Below are positions 52,915-62,813 of a DNA stretch of 64,000 bases, one piece after another; position 1 is the stretch's first letter; each line of letters opens with the position of its first letter. Made by a program: the position numbers and the translations under genes. The stretch covers positions 202,674 through 266,673 of the forward strand of contig NZ_SMAJ01000005.1 of assembly GCF_004346225.1 (NCBI RefSeq), read 5' to 3'. The notes beneath the pieces were generated by a model. The model was given only the letters and a program-made list of their open reading frames with translations, searched no databases and had not been told where the DNA came from. Source of the stretch: Paralcaligenes ureilyticus (lineage in GTDB: Bacteria; Pseudomonadota; Gammaproteobacteria; Burkholderiales; Burkholderiaceae_B).

Positions 52915-52976
52915 GCCACCCACAAGGGGTGGCGCTACAGGGTGGCGCTACAGGCTAGCGTTACGGGTGGCGTTGC
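52915..52976 (-). repeat. REP unit with GCCACCC stem and partial tandem copies
   Basis: The unit at 52915-52938 has stem GCCACCC/GGGTGGC. It is followed by about three worn copies of its GGTGGCGCTACAG part up to 52976. It is the last REP unit of the window and lies 10 bp from the stop codon of glpK. Confidence 0.8.
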
Positions 52977-52985
52977 GAGTACCCG

Positions 52986-54479
52986 TCATTCCGCGCAAGC
53001 CTGCCGCACGGCATGTTCCCAGCGATCCATCAGGGCCTGCGCATGGGCGGCATCCAGTTGCGGCGTGAAGCGGCGCTCAACCTTCCACAGATCGGCAAGC
53101 TCCTGCTGATTGCGATAAACGCCACAGGTCAGACCCGCCAGGTACGCGGCACCCAGCGCCGTCGTTTCGATAATGGTTGGCCGCACGACCGGAATCCCCA
53201 GCAAATCAGCCTGAAACTGCATCAACATATTATTCACGCACGCCCCGCCGTCGACCCGCACCTCCGCCAGCGGTGCCGCGCCTGCGGCCACCGCGTCGCG
53301 GCTCATCGCCTGCAGCAAGGCCGTACTTTGAAACGCAATGCTTTCCAGCGCCGCACGGGCAATATGCGCCATGGTCGAGCCGCGGGTCAGCCCGGTAATC
53401 GCCCCGCGCGCCTTCGGCTGCCAGTAAGGTGCGCCCAGCCCCGTAAACGCCGGCACCAGCACCACGCCGCCCGAGTCCGGCACGCTGCGCGCCAATTGTT
53501 CAACCTCGCTGCTGCGCTCGAACGCATGCATTCCGTCGCGCAGCCACTGCACCACCGCGCCGCCCACGAACACGCTGCCTTCGATGGCAAATTCCGGCTG
53601 CGGCGTTATTTGCGCGGCGCTGGTGGTAATAAGCCCGTTTTGCGATACCTGGAATTTGTGCCCGGTATGCATGAGCGTGAAGCAGCCCGTGCCATACGTG
53701 TTTTTGGCCATCCCTTCGCTAAAACACGCTTGTCCAAACAGGGCGCTTTGCTGATCGCCGGCAACACCACAGATGGGAATCGCCTGGCCCAGGAAATCCG
53801 CGTGGCTGGCGCCGTACTCGGCGCCCGAGGGCAAAACCCGCGGCATCATGCCCGGTTCGATATCCAGAGCCTGCAAGAGCTCTTCATCCCATTGATTGCT
53901 GTGCACGTTGAACAGCATCGTGCGCGACGCGTTGCTGACATCGGTCGCATGCACCTGGCCGCGTGTCAGTTGCCAGATGAGCCAGGAATCGATCGTGCCA
54001 AACGCCAGTTTGCCCTTGCGCGCCAGCGCACGCGCGGTTGGCACCTGATCCAGAATCCATTTGAGCTTGGTGCCGGAAAAATAAGCATCGATACGCAAAC
54101 CCGTTTTTTGCAGTATGGCCGGCTCCAGGCCTTTGTCCCGCAACTCGGCGCAGGCCGGCTCGGTGCGGTGGTCCTGCCAGACGATGGCGTTATGGATGGG
54201 CTGGCCGGTTTTGCGATTCCATACAACGGTGGTTTCCCGCTGATTGGTGATTCCGATGGCGCGGATGTCGCCGGCTTTAAGATGGGCGCGGGCCAGCGCC
54301 TCCTGGGCCGTGCCCAACTGCGTTTGCCATATCTCCAGCGGATCGTGCTCGACCCATCCGGGTTCGGGGTAGATCTGCGCAAGCTCTTTTTGGGCCATTG
54401 CAACGATTTTTCCGCTCGCGTCGAAAACAATGCTGCGCGAGCTGGAGGTGCCTTGATCGAGAGCAAGCAGATAGGTCAT
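52986..54479 (-). CDS. glpK: glycerol kinase
   Basis: 497 residues, the normal length. It phosphorylates glycerol with ATP to sn-glycerol 3-phosphate. FGGY features are clear: [15 protein letters not shown] near the start (ATP loop), [30 protein letters not shown] with the glycerol-binding residues, and [25 protein letters not shown] near 400. It is divergent from glpD over 95 bp, so both steps of glycerol 3-phosphate use are linked. No glpF is adjacent. Confidence 0.97.
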   Translation of the reverse strand: MTYLLALDQGTSSSRSIVFDASGKIVAMAQKELAQIYPEPGWVEHDPLEIWQTQLGTAQEALARAHLKAGDIRAIGITNQRETTVVWNRKTGQPIHNAIVWQDHRTEPACAELRDKGLEPAILQKTGLRIDAYFSGTKLKWILDQVPTARALARKGKLAFGTIDSWLIWQLTRGQVHATDVSNASRTMLFNVHSNQWDEELLQALDIEPGMMPRVLPSGAEYGASHADFLGQAIPICGVAGDQQSALFGQACFSEGMAKNTYGTGCFTLMHTGHKFQVSQNGLITTSAAQITPQPEFAIEGSVFVGGAVVQWLRDGMHAFERSSEVEQLARSVPDSGGVVLVPAFTGLGAPYWQPKARGAITGLTRGSTMAHIARAALESIAFQSTALLQAMSRDAVAAGAAPLAEVRVDGGACVNNMLMQFQADLLGIPVVRPTIIETTALGAAYLAGLTCGVYRNQQELADLWKVERRFTPQLDAAHAQALMDRWEHAVRQACAE

Positions 54480-54574
54480 GTAAGTACGCCGGTAGTTTTA
54501 ACTGTGTTTTTAGCATACTGGGCATTGCTGTCTTGCACTAAAATTCCATTTTTCGAGCTTTTGCGATTCTTCTG

Positions 54575-56167
54575 ATGATGGCGACTGCATTACCTACCGA
54601 TCGAACCCGCTTATTGTTGGCGCTGGCCCAGGCCCGCGAATACGATATGGCCGTTATCGGGGGTGGCGCAACCGGCCTGGGAGTGGCGCTCGATGCCGCC
54701 TTGCGCGGGCTGTCGGTAGTGTTGCTGGAGTCGCACGATTTTGCCAAAGGCACCTCGTCGCGGGCAACCAAACTGGTGCATGGCGGGGTGCGTTATCTGG
54801 CTCAAGGCAATATCGCGCTGGTGCGTGAAGCCCTGCACGAACGCACGACGCTCTTGCATAACGCGCCGCATCTGGCTCGGCCGCTCGCCTTTGTCATGCC
54901 CAGCTATAAACATTGGGAAACCCCGTTTTATGGCATAGGGCTAAAGATTTATGACGCGCTGGCTGGCAAGGCAGGCCTGGGGGCAACGCAGTTTCTAAGT
55001 GCGGCGCAAACCGAACTGTGCCTGCCGGGGGTCAAAATGAAAGGCCTCAAAGGCGGCGTCAAATACTGGGACGGCCAGTTTGACGATGCCCGCCTGGCGC
55101 TGGCGCTGGCTCGCACCGCGGCGACACGGGGGGCCTTGCTGGTGAACTATTGCACCGTGACCGATTTGCTTCATGAGCAGGGCCGCGTTGTGGGTTTGCG
55201 CTGTCAGGACGAGGAATTCGGCACGGAATATATGTTGCGGGCCAAATGCGTCATCAATGCGGCGGGCGTCTGGGTGGACGAGATCCGTCAGAAGGACGGC
55301 GCGGCACAGCATCGCACCGTCAAGCCTATGGTGGCGCCCAGCCAGGGTGTGCATCTGGTGGTGGATCGCGATTTTTCGCCGGGTGACCACGCGATGCTGG
55401 TGCCCAAGACGCAAGACGGCCGTGTGCTGTTCGCAGTGCCCTGGCTGGGCAAGCTGATTTTGGGCACGACGGACACGCCGCGTCACGACCTGGCGCGCGA
55501 GCCCGATGCCTACGCGCGTGAGGTCGACTTCATATTAAGGGAATCGGCAAAATACCTGAAACGCGCACCCTCGCGCGCCGACGTGAAAAGCATCTGGGTG
55601 GGTTTGCGGCCTTTGGTCCGCCCGCCTGACGATGAAGAGGGCGACAATACCAAAAAAATAAGCCGCGAACATACGGTGCTCGCCAGCCCCAGCGGCCTGA
55701 TCACGGTGACCGGAGGTAAATGGACCACTTATCGGGCCATGGCCGAGGACGTATTGCGCAAGTGTGTCGAGGTGTCGTTATTGTCCGATTTGCCCCCCAG
55801 CCAGACAGCCCATTACAAGCTTGTCGGGGCGGACGATGGCAGCGTGACGCGCGCCAGCATCACCACAGCGCCGGGGCTGGACTCGTATGGTTGCGAGAGC
55901 GATTACGTCCAAAGCCTTGAGGGCCATGACCAGGAAATCACGCCCGGGCTGACTGAATCCATGGTGCGCTTTGCCGTGCGCTACGAATATGCGCGTTGTG
56001 TCGAAGACGTGCTGGCCCGGCGTTTTCGATTGTTATTCCTGGATGCCCGCCTGGCGGCTCAAATTGCCCCGCGCGTGGCACAAATCGTACAAGAAGAAAC
56101 AGGACTGGATCCCAGGCTGGAGCTTTTTTTACAGTTGACCCGGCATTACCTAAGCTTGCCGTCCTGA
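54575..56167 (+). CDS. glpD: aerobic glycerol-3-phosphate dehydrogenase
   Basis: 530 residues. It oxidises glycerol 3-phosphate to dihydroxyacetone phosphate and passes electrons to quinone at the inner membrane. The FAD-binding loop is DMAVIGGGATGLGVALDAALRGLSVVLLE (residues 24-52), followed by KGTSSRATKLVHGGVRYLAQGN, the family signature; the substrate domain has GGKWTTYRAMAEDV, and the C-terminal domain contains VRYEYARCVEDVLARRFRLLFLDA. There are two ATG codons in a row and no strong ribosome site. Confidence 0.97.
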   Translation: MMATALPTDRTRLLLALAQAREYDMAVIGGGATGLGVALDAALRGLSVVLLESHDFAKGTSSRATKLVHGGVRYLAQGNIALVREALHERTTLLHNAPHLARPLAFVMPSYKHWETPFYGIGLKIYDALAGKAGLGATQFLSAAQTELCLPGVKMKGLKGGVKYWDGQFDDARLALALARTAATRGALLVNYCTVTDLLHEQGRVVGLRCQDEEFGTEYMLRAKCVINAAGVWVDEIRQKDGAAQHRTVKPMVAPSQGVHLVVDRDFSPGDHAMLVPKTQDGRVLFAVPWLGKLILGTTDTPRHDLAREPDAYAREVDFILRESAKYLKRAPSRADVKSIWVGLRPLVRPPDDEEGDNTKKISREHTVLASPSGLITVTGGKWTTYRAMAEDVLRKCVEVSLLSDLPPSQTAHYKLVGADDGSVTRASITTAPGLDSYGCESDYVQSLEGHDQEITPGLTESMVRFAVRYEYARCVEDVLARRFRLLFLDARLAAQIAPRVAQIVQEETGLDPRLELFLQLTRHYLSLPS

Positions 56168-56756
56168 ACGGCTCGCCTTGCGCCAGGCCCCAATACAACG
56201 TTTGTTGAAATTCTTGTCAAGTAGGCATTCCCCTGAAACGGCACCCATGTATCCATACGTGTGTGGATTTAAAGTAACAATAGGGCATGCAGGGCAGTTC
56301 GAGGCCGTTCCGGCGCTTTGCCGGATTCTTGCCTCAAGCAAACAAGACTCTCTGACTAAACATAGGCTTACGGGCTATGTACACGGAAAGAATAATCTTT
56401 TTCAGGCGTCTCTTTGGCTGTTTTTTCTGGGTTTGAATCAATTTGTATCTTTGTTGTTGTTTTTACTCGAATTGTAAATTATTAACATTTTGTTGATATA
56501 TCTGTTCGGAAAGGTAAAAATAGGCGCATTGATGATTGTTTATTTACAAAAATATAAGAAACCTTACGAGAGAAATGGTATTTTTGTCATTAAACGCTAA
56601 CAAAAAATATCCACAATAGAATTATTTAAGCAATTGGGATATTCAGATACATCGCTTGTGTTTCGTGATGCTACATGTTTTGTGTGTTTTCCATGGATTG
56701 TATTTGATCCTTTTTGTATTGGATGTGGGCGATTAGCCTAGTTAAAAGGAGGTGTT
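56168..56756. promoter_or_regulatory. long AT-rich upstream region of flhDC
   Basis: 589 bp without a supported gene. From about 56370 on it is strikingly rich in A and T, with runs such as TTTATTTACAAAAATAT. It ends with the strong ribosome site AAAAGGAGGT of flhD. A long regulated leader before flhDC is normal in flagellated bacteria. I could not place the promoter with certainty and the short frame at 56178-56477 has no coding look. Confidence 0.55.
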
Positions 56757-57080
56757 ATGTCTGGTGCCGAAAGTACGTCGCTTGGCGATATTTGCGAAGT
56801 CAATTTGTCGTATCTGATACTCGCTCAACGCTTGTTGCGGGATAACTATGCGGCAGGCATGTTTCGCCTGGGCTTTAGCGAAGACATCGCCAACATTGTC
56901 TTGCGTCTGTCACCCTCGCAATTGGTCAAGCTGGCCGGTTCCAGTTCTTTGATCTGTGGGTTCCGCCTGCGCGATCATGATTTGTTGTCGATCCTGGCTC
57001 CGGATGTACTGGGCGGCGTTTTGCAGCAGGCCCATTCCACCATTCTGCTCTCGCAGAATTCCGTAGAACAAGTTATCTAG
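56757..57080 (+). CDS. flhD: flagellar master regulator subunit FlhD
   Basis: 107 residues; AAAAGGAGGTG lies just before the ATG. FlhD signature: [60 protein letters not shown], then a short C-terminal helix region. It joins FlhC in a D4C2 complex that activates class 2 flagellar promoters with sigma-70. The FlhC gene follows after 26 bp. Confidence 0.96.
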   Translation: MSGAESTSLGDICEVNLSYLILAQRLLRDNYAAGMFRLGFSEDIANIVLRLSPSQLVKLAGSSSLICGFRLRDHDLLSILAPDVLGGVLQQAHSTILLSQNSVEQVI

Positions 57081-57106
57081 CATTAATCAGGTTGCAGGTA
57101 TCGTTT

Positions 57107-57658
57107 ATGTCAGTAAAGAGTGTTGCCAAAGACGCCGAGGAAATACTCCTGGCGACCGATATGATAGAACTGGGCGCCCGTCTGCAAGTGTTGCAGGCTG
57201 AAACCTCCCTGAGCTACGACCGTCTGGCCAGGCTGTATCGCGAGATAAGAGGGTGTTCGCCGCCCAAGGGCATGCTGCCGTTTTCTGTCGATTGGTTCAT
57301 GACCTGGCTGCCCAATATCCATTCCAGCCTGTTTTACGGCGTGTACAAATTTCTGGATACGCATACGCCCGCCAAAAAAGCGCGCGCCTTGATCGAAGCC
57401 TATCGCCTGTATCTCGAGCAGGCCATCACCGATGCGGGTAATGCCGCCGACGGTCCGGTGCTTAGCTTTACCCGTGCCTGGATGCTGGTTCGTTTTTTCG
57501 ATAGCGGCATGTTGCAGCAGTCCCGCTGCGTGACCTGTGCGGGAGAATTCGTGGCGCACGCGCATGATCCCGATCATGATTTTGTCTGCGCCATTTGCCG
57601 CCCGCCGCCACGGGCCGGGAAAACCCGGGCTCGGCAATCGGCCGTGTGCAATCCCTAG
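57107..57658 (+). CDS. flhC: flagellar master regulator subunit FlhC
   Basis: 183 residues from ATG 57107. The four zinc cysteines are C141-VT-C144 and C161-AI-C164, as in FlhC, and the DNA-binding helical part has LARLYREIRGCSPPKGMLPFSVDWFMTW. FlhC gives the complex its DNA specificity. The following 617 bp have no supported gene but contain two large inverted repeats. Confidence 0.96.
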   Translation: MSVKSVAKDAEEILLATDMIELGARLQVLQAETSLSYDRLARLYREIRGCSPPKGMLPFSVDWFMTWLPNIHSSLFYGVYKFLDTHTPAKKARALIEAYRLYLEQAITDAGNAADGPVLSFTRAWMLVRFFDSGMLQQSRCVTCAGEFVAHAHDPDHDFVCAICRPPPRAGKTRARQSAVCNP

Positions 57659-57859
57659 AGTATTTTTGGTCGAACGATATACGGCACTGGACGTGTAGGT
57701 ATTTGAAGACGCCGTCTATGGGGGCCGGGAATTCACTTGCCGGCAGCCTGCCTTTCTTTGTCACGTTGCTCGCAGTCTGTCTCTATCATGTTGCCCGTAG
57801 ACCTCCATCGAACGAACACCCGCCGGCCCTCACATCCCCCGATGCATGTCACCAGCGCA

Positions 57860-58082
57860 GCCGCAGGGCGAGGGGTGGGTACCGTCCGGTCATTCGGCCA
57901 GCGCCGGGTGCTGACGAAGGGAAGGCGGGGGCTGTCGGCGGGCCATGTTTGAGTGGAGCCGCGCCAGCGGCGTAGCGAGTTTGGCCCGACGCCCGCCTGG
58001 ACGAGGCAGACCCGGGCAGTCGGAGCGCGCAGCGCCCCGACCGCTGGACGGACCGGACGGTACCCACCCCTCGCCCTGCGGC
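57860..58082. repeat. 223-bp GC-rich inverted-repeat element
   Basis: Perfect 32-bp arms (57860-57891 and 58051-58082) enclose 159 bp. Inside, CCAGCG/CGCTGG extends the stem and further GGCGGG/CCCGCC-like segments can pair. Both strands therefore encode the same short peptide pieces, which explains small spurious frames. It has no transposase. It may be a structured RNA or a dispersed element; its dinucleotide look (GGGTACCGTCCGG) differs from the REP units. Confidence 0.75.
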
Positions 58083-58103
58083 GTCTTAAGAAAATACCTC
58101 GAT

Positions 58104-58147
58104 GTGCTGTTCGGCTAATTTGAATGCACAAACTAGCCAAACAGCAC
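58104..58147. repeat. 14-bp stem hairpin before motA
   Basis: GTGCTGTTCGGCTA (58104-58117) pairs with TAGCCAAACAGCAC (58134-58147), one mismatch, 16-nt loop. There is no T tract, so it is not a classical terminator. It lies 22 bp beyond the 223-bp element. Confidence 0.7.
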
Positions 58148-58275
58148 ACTGGACGTGCCTCGACAGACAATGTTCAGAGGATTGATTTAGGGTGGAAAAT
58201 CCCCTTTGACAATCGCTTTTGAATGCCCGGAAAGAGTGATCATTACCGCTGCATTGTTTTAGCAAGGGCATTGTT

Positions 58276-59166
58276 GTGTTCATCGCTTTTGGGTTTCTGG
58301 TTGTCCTGGGGTCTGTATTTGGCAGCTATGCCGCATTAGGCGGGCATTTCGGCGCCCTGTTTCAGCCGTTCGAGTTTGTGCTGATTGCCGGGGCAGCGCT
58401 GGGAGCCTACATCTCCGCCAATAGCGGCAAATCGGTCAAGCTGCTGTTGAACGCGCTGCCTGGGGTACTGAAGGCGTCGCCCTACAACAAATCGATGTAC
58501 ATGGAGCTGATGGCGTTGCTCTATGTCATTTTGAACAAGGCCAGACGCGACGGCCTGATGTCGATCGAGTCGGACATCGAAGACCCCAGCGCCAGCGCCT
58601 TGTTTAGCGAATACCCACGCATCTTGCGCGACGCCAAGCTGGTCGAATTCATTACCGATTACCTGCGGATCATGATCAGCGGCAACATGAGCGCGTTCGA
58701 GATCGAAACGCTCATGGATCAGGAAATCGAGGCCTTTCAGCACGAACGCAGTATCCCTTCCCATTCCCTGCGGGACGTGGCCGACGGTTTGCCGGCATTC
58801 GGGATTGTGGCGGCGGTGCTGGGGGTTATCAAGGCCCTGGCCTCGGTGGATCAGCCGCCGGCCATTCTCGCCAATTTGATTTCCGAAGCCATGGTGGGGA
58901 CTTTCCTGGGAATTTTGCTGGCCTATGGCTTTGTGGCGCCGCTGGCTGCCTCGGTCGAGCGGCGCATGGTGAGCTCGGTCAAAGTTCTGGAGTGTATCAA
59001 GGTGACGCTGCTGGCCAGCATGAATGGCTACCCGCCGCCGCTGGCGGTGGAGTTCGGACGCAAGGTTTTGTATTCGTCGGTGCGGCCTTCGTTTCTGGAG
59101 CTCGAGGAACATGTGCGGCAGACCAAGTCGGGCGCGGCCAAAAAGGTTGATGGGCCGGCGTTATGA
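58276..59166 (+). CDS. motA: flagellar motor stator protein MotA
   Basis: 296 residues with GTG start (AAGGGC upstream). The first helices read MFIAFGFLVVLGSVFGSYAALGGHFGALFQPFEFVLIAGAALGAY, and the four-helix stator layout with a long cytoplasmic loop is clear. The loop includes the charged stretch LNKARRDGLMSIESDIEDP that meets FliG. ALGVIKALASVDQPP-like (VLGVIKALASVDQPPAILANLI) marks the third and fourth helices. Its ATGA overlaps motB. Confidence 0.96.
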   Translation: MFIAFGFLVVLGSVFGSYAALGGHFGALFQPFEFVLIAGAALGAYISANSGKSVKLLLNALPGVLKASPYNKSMYMELMALLYVILNKARRDGLMSIESDIEDPSASALFSEYPRILRDAKLVEFITDYLRIMISGNMSAFEIETLMDQEIEAFQHERSIPSHSLRDVADGLPAFGIVAAVLGVIKALASVDQPPAILANLISEAMVGTFLGILLAYGFVAPLAASVERRMVSSVKVLECIKVTLLASMNGYPPPLAVEFGRKVLYSSVRPSFLELEEHVRQTKSGAAKKVDGPAL

Positions 59167-60137
59167 ATCCGTCGGGCTCGGATCGCGTCGTTATCCGGCG
59201 CAAGCGCGCGCCCGCGGCCGGCGCGCACGGGGGCAGCTGGAAGATTGCCTATGCGGATTTCGTGACCGCAATGATGTCGTTTTTTTTGGTGATGTGGCTG
59301 ATTTCGATCGTGCCCACCAAGGACCTCAAGGCCATCGCCGACTATTTCCGCATGCCGCTCATGACCGCCGTAACCGGGGGGGCAAAGGTGGATTCGAGTT
59401 CGACCGTGATTCCCGGTGGCTCGCCCAGTGTCATTCCCAATAAAGAGCCGCTGCCGCCCAAGCCCGATCACGGGGATCGCCAATCGGAAGGCGACAAGCA
59501 GGACACGCGCCGGCTGGAGGATCTGAAAGGTCAGCTCGACAACCTGATCAAGTCGGACCCCGTTCTGAAGGAATTTCGCCCGCAGCTATTGCTGGATATG
59601 ACGCCCGACGGTCTGCGCATTCAGATTATCGACCGGCAGAATCGGCCCATGTTTACCACGGGCAGTGCTCAGGTTCAGCCGTATATGAGCGCGATTCTGC
59701 ACGAACTGGGGCCGGTCTTCAACGAATTACCCAATACGATCAGCATATCGGGCCATACGGATGCGCAGCCCTATGCGGCGGGCGGCCGTGAATACAGCAA
59801 TTGGGAGCTTTCGGCCGATCGCGCCAATGCGGCGCGCCGGCAGTTGATTTCCGGAGGGATGGTTGAGACAAAGGTCAAGCGCGTCCTGGGCCTGTCGTCG
59901 TCAGTAAGCCTGATTAAAGATAATCCCAACGCTGCCGTTAACCGACGTATCAGTATTGTTGTGTTGAATCGCCGTGCCGAGCGTCGTATCGATGAACAGA
60001 ATGCAGCGGGCGAGTCGGCTTTGAAGTTGAAGCGCGCGCTGGAGTCAAACTTGCTGCTTGAGCCTTCCTTGCCCGAAAGTGCGACCAAGGCGCTCCTTCC
60101 GCAGGGAGCGCCTGTGCGTGTTCCTGCAATGCATTAG
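59163..60137 (+). CDS. motB: flagellar motor protein MotB
   Basis: 324 residues. The single membrane helix follows GGSWKIAYADFVTAMMSFFLVMWLISI, with the proton-carrying aspartate at D32. A plug and proline-rich region (about 75-110) leads to the OmpA-like peptidoglycan-binding domain with TISISGHTDAQPYAAGGREYSNWELSADRANAARRQL. It pairs with MotA to form the stator. Confidence 0.96.
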   Translation: MNPSGSDRVVIRRKRAPAAGAHGGSWKIAYADFVTAMMSFFLVMWLISIVPTKDLKAIADYFRMPLMTAVTGGAKVDSSSTVIPGGSPSVIPNKEPLPPKPDHGDRQSEGDKQDTRRLEDLKGQLDNLIKSDPVLKEFRPQLLLDMTPDGLRIQIIDRQNRPMFTTGSAQVQPYMSAILHELGPVFNELPNTISISGHTDAQPYAAGGREYSNWELSADRANAARRQLISGGMVETKVKRVLGLSSSVSLIKDNPNAAVNRRISIVVLNRRAERRIDEQNAAGESALKLKRALESNLLLEPSLPESATKALLPQGAPVRVPAMH

Positions 60138-60169
60138 CCGGCGCCGGGCGGTCGTTAAAAGGAGCGGTC

Positions 60170-62260
60170 ATGAGTGATGCGGGTGTCGACCTGAGTCAGT
60201 TCTTCGAGACATTTTTCGATGAAGCCGACGAGTTGCTCGTCGAAATGGAGCGTTTGCTGCTGGAGCTGGACATCGCCCACCCCGATGCGGATCAGCTCAA
60301 CGGCATCTTTCGCGCTGCGCATTCCATCAAGGGGGGGGCCGGTACCTTTGGTTGTTTTGGCTACCTGGCCGATACCACGCATCTGCTTGAGAATTTGCTG
60401 GATTTTTTACGCCGCGGCGAAATGCCATTGCGTAAAGACATGATAGACCTGTTTCTGGATGCCAAAGACGTGTTGACCGATCAGATAGCGGCGTACCGCA
60501 GCGAGCAAGAGCCCGATGCGCAGGCCTACGAGCGCATAGGCGCCCAGTTGCGCGAGCTGGCCCGGGAGCAGTCCTCGGCTCAGGCTGCCCCTGCTCCGGC
60601 GTCGGCCCCCTTGGCGGCCTCCACGCCCGGCACCGGGGCGCCATCGCCTGTGTTGCCGGGCGCACCGGTTTTGCAGGTGCGTATCGATTTGCGCCAGCTC
60701 GGCGCAAGCGACGCCGATGCGCTGCTGGCCGAAATGGCGATCATGGGCGAAGTCCTGCAGCATGAATTAAACGATAAGGTGTTGCGCCTTAGTCTGCAAA
60801 CAACCTGTTCGGCCGACGACATCGAGGCGGTGTGCTGTTTTATCGTCAATCCCGACCAGATTCAAATCACGCAACCGGGCGTCTTGCCCAAACCGAATGA
60901 AGGCGTAGACACCGCAGCGGCGACGAATAATGCGTCTGCCGGTGGGGAATCCGGAACCCAGGCGCCTTCGCCGACGGCCGCATCAAGCGCCGCGCCCACG
61001 CCCGCGCGTGGCGCCGACCACCCCGGCGCAGCCTCATCCAGGGCAGGCAAGGAGTCCGGCACGATTCGGGTTGGGGTCGAAAAGGTCGATCAGATCATCA
61101 ACCTGGTCGGCGAGCTGGTGATTACGCAGGCGATGCTAGTGCAAACGGCGTCCACGCTCGATCCGGTGCTTCACGATCGCCTGCTCAACGGTATTGAACA
61201 GCTCGAACGCAATGCCCGGGCCCTGCAGGAATCGGTCATGTCGATACGCATGATGCCCATGGATTACGTATTCAGCCGCTTCCCCCGGCTGGTGCGCGAG
61301 AGTGCGTCCCGATTGGGCAAGCAGATCAATTTGCAGACCTATGGGCACGCCACGGAACTCGACAAGAGCCTGATCGAACGCATTATCGATCCGCTTACCC
61401 ATCTGGTGCGCAATAGTCTGGATCATGGCATAGAGACGCCCGAAAAACGGATAGCCGGCGATAAGAATCCGGAAGGACAGATCACCCTGTCGGCGCAACA
61501 CAGCGGTGGGCAAATCATCATTGAAGTGTCCGACGACGGCTGTGGCCTGAACCGCGAGCGCATCCTCAAAAAAGCCGCGCAGCAAGGCATTGCCGTCAGC
61601 GACAACGCCTCCGATGAGGAAGTCTGGCAGCTCATTTTCGTTCCCGGGTTTTCAACGGCCGAGCAGATCACCGACATTTCCGGGCGAGGCGTGGGGATGG
61701 ATGTGGTGCGGCGCAATATCCAGGGCATGGGCGGACATATCCAATTGTCTTCACGCCCCAATCAGGGCACGACGACCCGCATCATATTGCCCTTGACTTT
61801 GGCCATTCTCGACGGCATGTCGGTACGCGTCGGTGCCGAGACCTTCATTTTGCCGCTGGGCCATGTGATGGAGTCGATGCAGCCTACCGCCGATCAGATA
61901 CACAATATTTCCGAAGACGAGCATGTTCTGCACGTACGCGGCGAATATCTGCCGCTGGTGGCCCTGCACAAGGTGTTTTCGGTGGAAAACGCCCAAACCG
62001 AAATTTCACAGTCGATAGCCGTGGTTCTGCAGGCCGACGACGTACGCTTTGCGCTGCTGGTTGATCATCTGATCGGGCAGCATCAGGTGGTGGTTAAAAA
62101 CCTTGAATCCAATTATCGAAAAATACCGGGTGTGTCGGCCGCCACGATTTTAGGCGATGGCAGCGTCGCCCTGATTGTCGACGTGTTTGCGCTGCTGCGC
62201 GTTACGCGCGAGCTGGCGGCCAAAGAGATCAAAGGAATTATCGGAGAACGCAATGATTAA
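60170..62260 (+). CDS. cheA: chemotaxis histidine kinase CheA
   Basis: 696 residues; AAAAGGAG precedes the ATG. P1: [15 protein letters not shown] with H51 as the phosphorylated histidine. P2 lies near 165-220, after an Ala/Pro linker. A second long linker rich in Ala, Pro and Thr spans about 245-295. P3 (dimer) starts [27 protein letters not shown]; the ATPase P4 has [17 protein letters not shown] (N-box) and a [12 protein letters not shown]1 box and [14 protein letters not shown]5 (CheW-like) is at the C-terminus. It phosphorylates CheY and CheB. Overlaps cheW by 8 bp. Confidence 0.97.
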   Translation: MSDAGVDLSQFFETFFDEADELLVEMERLLLELDIAHPDADQLNGIFRAAHSIKGGAGTFGCFGYLADTTHLLENLLDFLRRGEMPLRKDMIDLFLDAKDVLTDQIAAYRSEQEPDAQAYERIGAQLRELAREQSSAQAAPAPASAPLAASTPGTGAPSPVLPGAPVLQVRIDLRQLGASDADALLAEMAIMGEVLQHELNDKVLRLSLQTTCSADDIEAVCCFIVNPDQIQITQPGVLPKPNEGVDTAAATNNASAGGESGTQAPSPTAASSAAPTPARGADHPGAASSRAGKESGTIRVGVEKVDQIINLVGELVITQAMLVQTASTLDPVLHDRLLNGIEQLERNARALQESVMSIRMMPMDYVFSRFPRLVRESASRLGKQINLQTYGHATELDKSLIERIIDPLTHLVRNSLDHGIETPEKRIAGDKNPEGQITLSAQHSGGQIIIEVSDDGCGLNRERILKKAAQQGIAVSDNASDEEVWQLIFVPGFSTAEQITDISGRGVGMDVVRRNIQGMGGHIQLSSRPNQGTTTRIILPLTLAILDGMSVRVGAETFILPLGHVMESMQPTADQIHNISEDEHVLHVRGEYLPLVALHKVFSVENAQTEISQSIAVVLQADDVRFALLVDHLIGQHQVVVKNLESNYRKIPGVSAATILGDGSVALIVDVFALLRVTRELAAKEIKGIIGERND

Positions 62261-62753
62261 CAAGTTTGATTTCAATTCAAACCGGGCCGATGATACGGGC
62301 CGGGAATTTCTCGTTTTTACGCTGGCGGCCCAGGAATACGGCATCGACATATTGAAGGTTCAGGAAATCCGCGGCTACGACAGTCAAAGCGTGACGCGTA
62401 TCGCCAATGTTCCATCCTTTATCAAGGGCGTCACCAATCTGCGCGGCATCATCGTCCCCATTGTCGATATGCGGATCAAGTTCAATCTTGAAAATGTCGA
62501 ATACAACCACCAGACCGTCGCGGTGATATTGAATCTGGGCTCGCGGGTAGTCGGCGTCGTGGTCGATGGCGTCTCCGATGTGCTCATGCTGCAGCAGTCG
62601 CAAATCAGTGCAGCGCCGCAGTTCGGCACGGCTTTTTCCACCGAATACCTGACCGGCATCGGCACTCTGGGCGAGCGCATGCTGATTCTGGTCGACATTG
62701 AAAAACTCATGACCAGCGAAGAAATGTCGCTGGTGGAACAGGCGGCGGCTTGA
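62253..62753 (+). CDS. cheW: chemotaxis coupling protein CheW
   Basis: 166 residues; the ATG overlaps the last codons of cheA and GGAG is nearby. The SH3-like CheW fold shows [62 protein letters not shown]. It connects CheA to receptors. The frame to 62175 lies within cheA and is not used. Confidence 0.97.
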   Translation: MINKFDFNSNRADDTGREFLVFTLAAQEYGIDILKVQEIRGYDSQSVTRIANVPSFIKGVTNLRGIIVPIVDMRIKFNLENVEYNHQTVAVILNLGSRVVGVVVDGVSDVLMLQQSQISAAPQFGTAFSTEYLTGIGTLGERMLILVDIEKLMTSEEMSLVEQAAA

Positions 62754-62813
62754 GCGGGGCGCAAAGTGAAGCATAGAGATAGGTCGGAACGATTTTTGTA
62801 AGGCTGTGAGACC

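Noticed and set aside
2397..52976. CRISPR array
   Set aside because: The repeats are scattered singly or as inverted pairs; they are not evenly spaced direct repeats and no cas genes are present.
53013..54575. 520-residue open frame antisense to glpK
   Set aside because: It is an effect of high GC codon use in glpK; it has no domain likeness and glpK is unmistakable.
56178..56477. 99-residue frame in the flhDC upstream region
   Set aside because: It has no ribosome site, no domain and lies in AT-rich DNA where chance frames are composed of rare codons.
57595..57975. 126-residue frame and its antisense partners over the 223-bp inverted repeat
   Set aside because: The same peptide stretch appears on both strands because of the repeat arms, so the frames are by-products of the palindrome.
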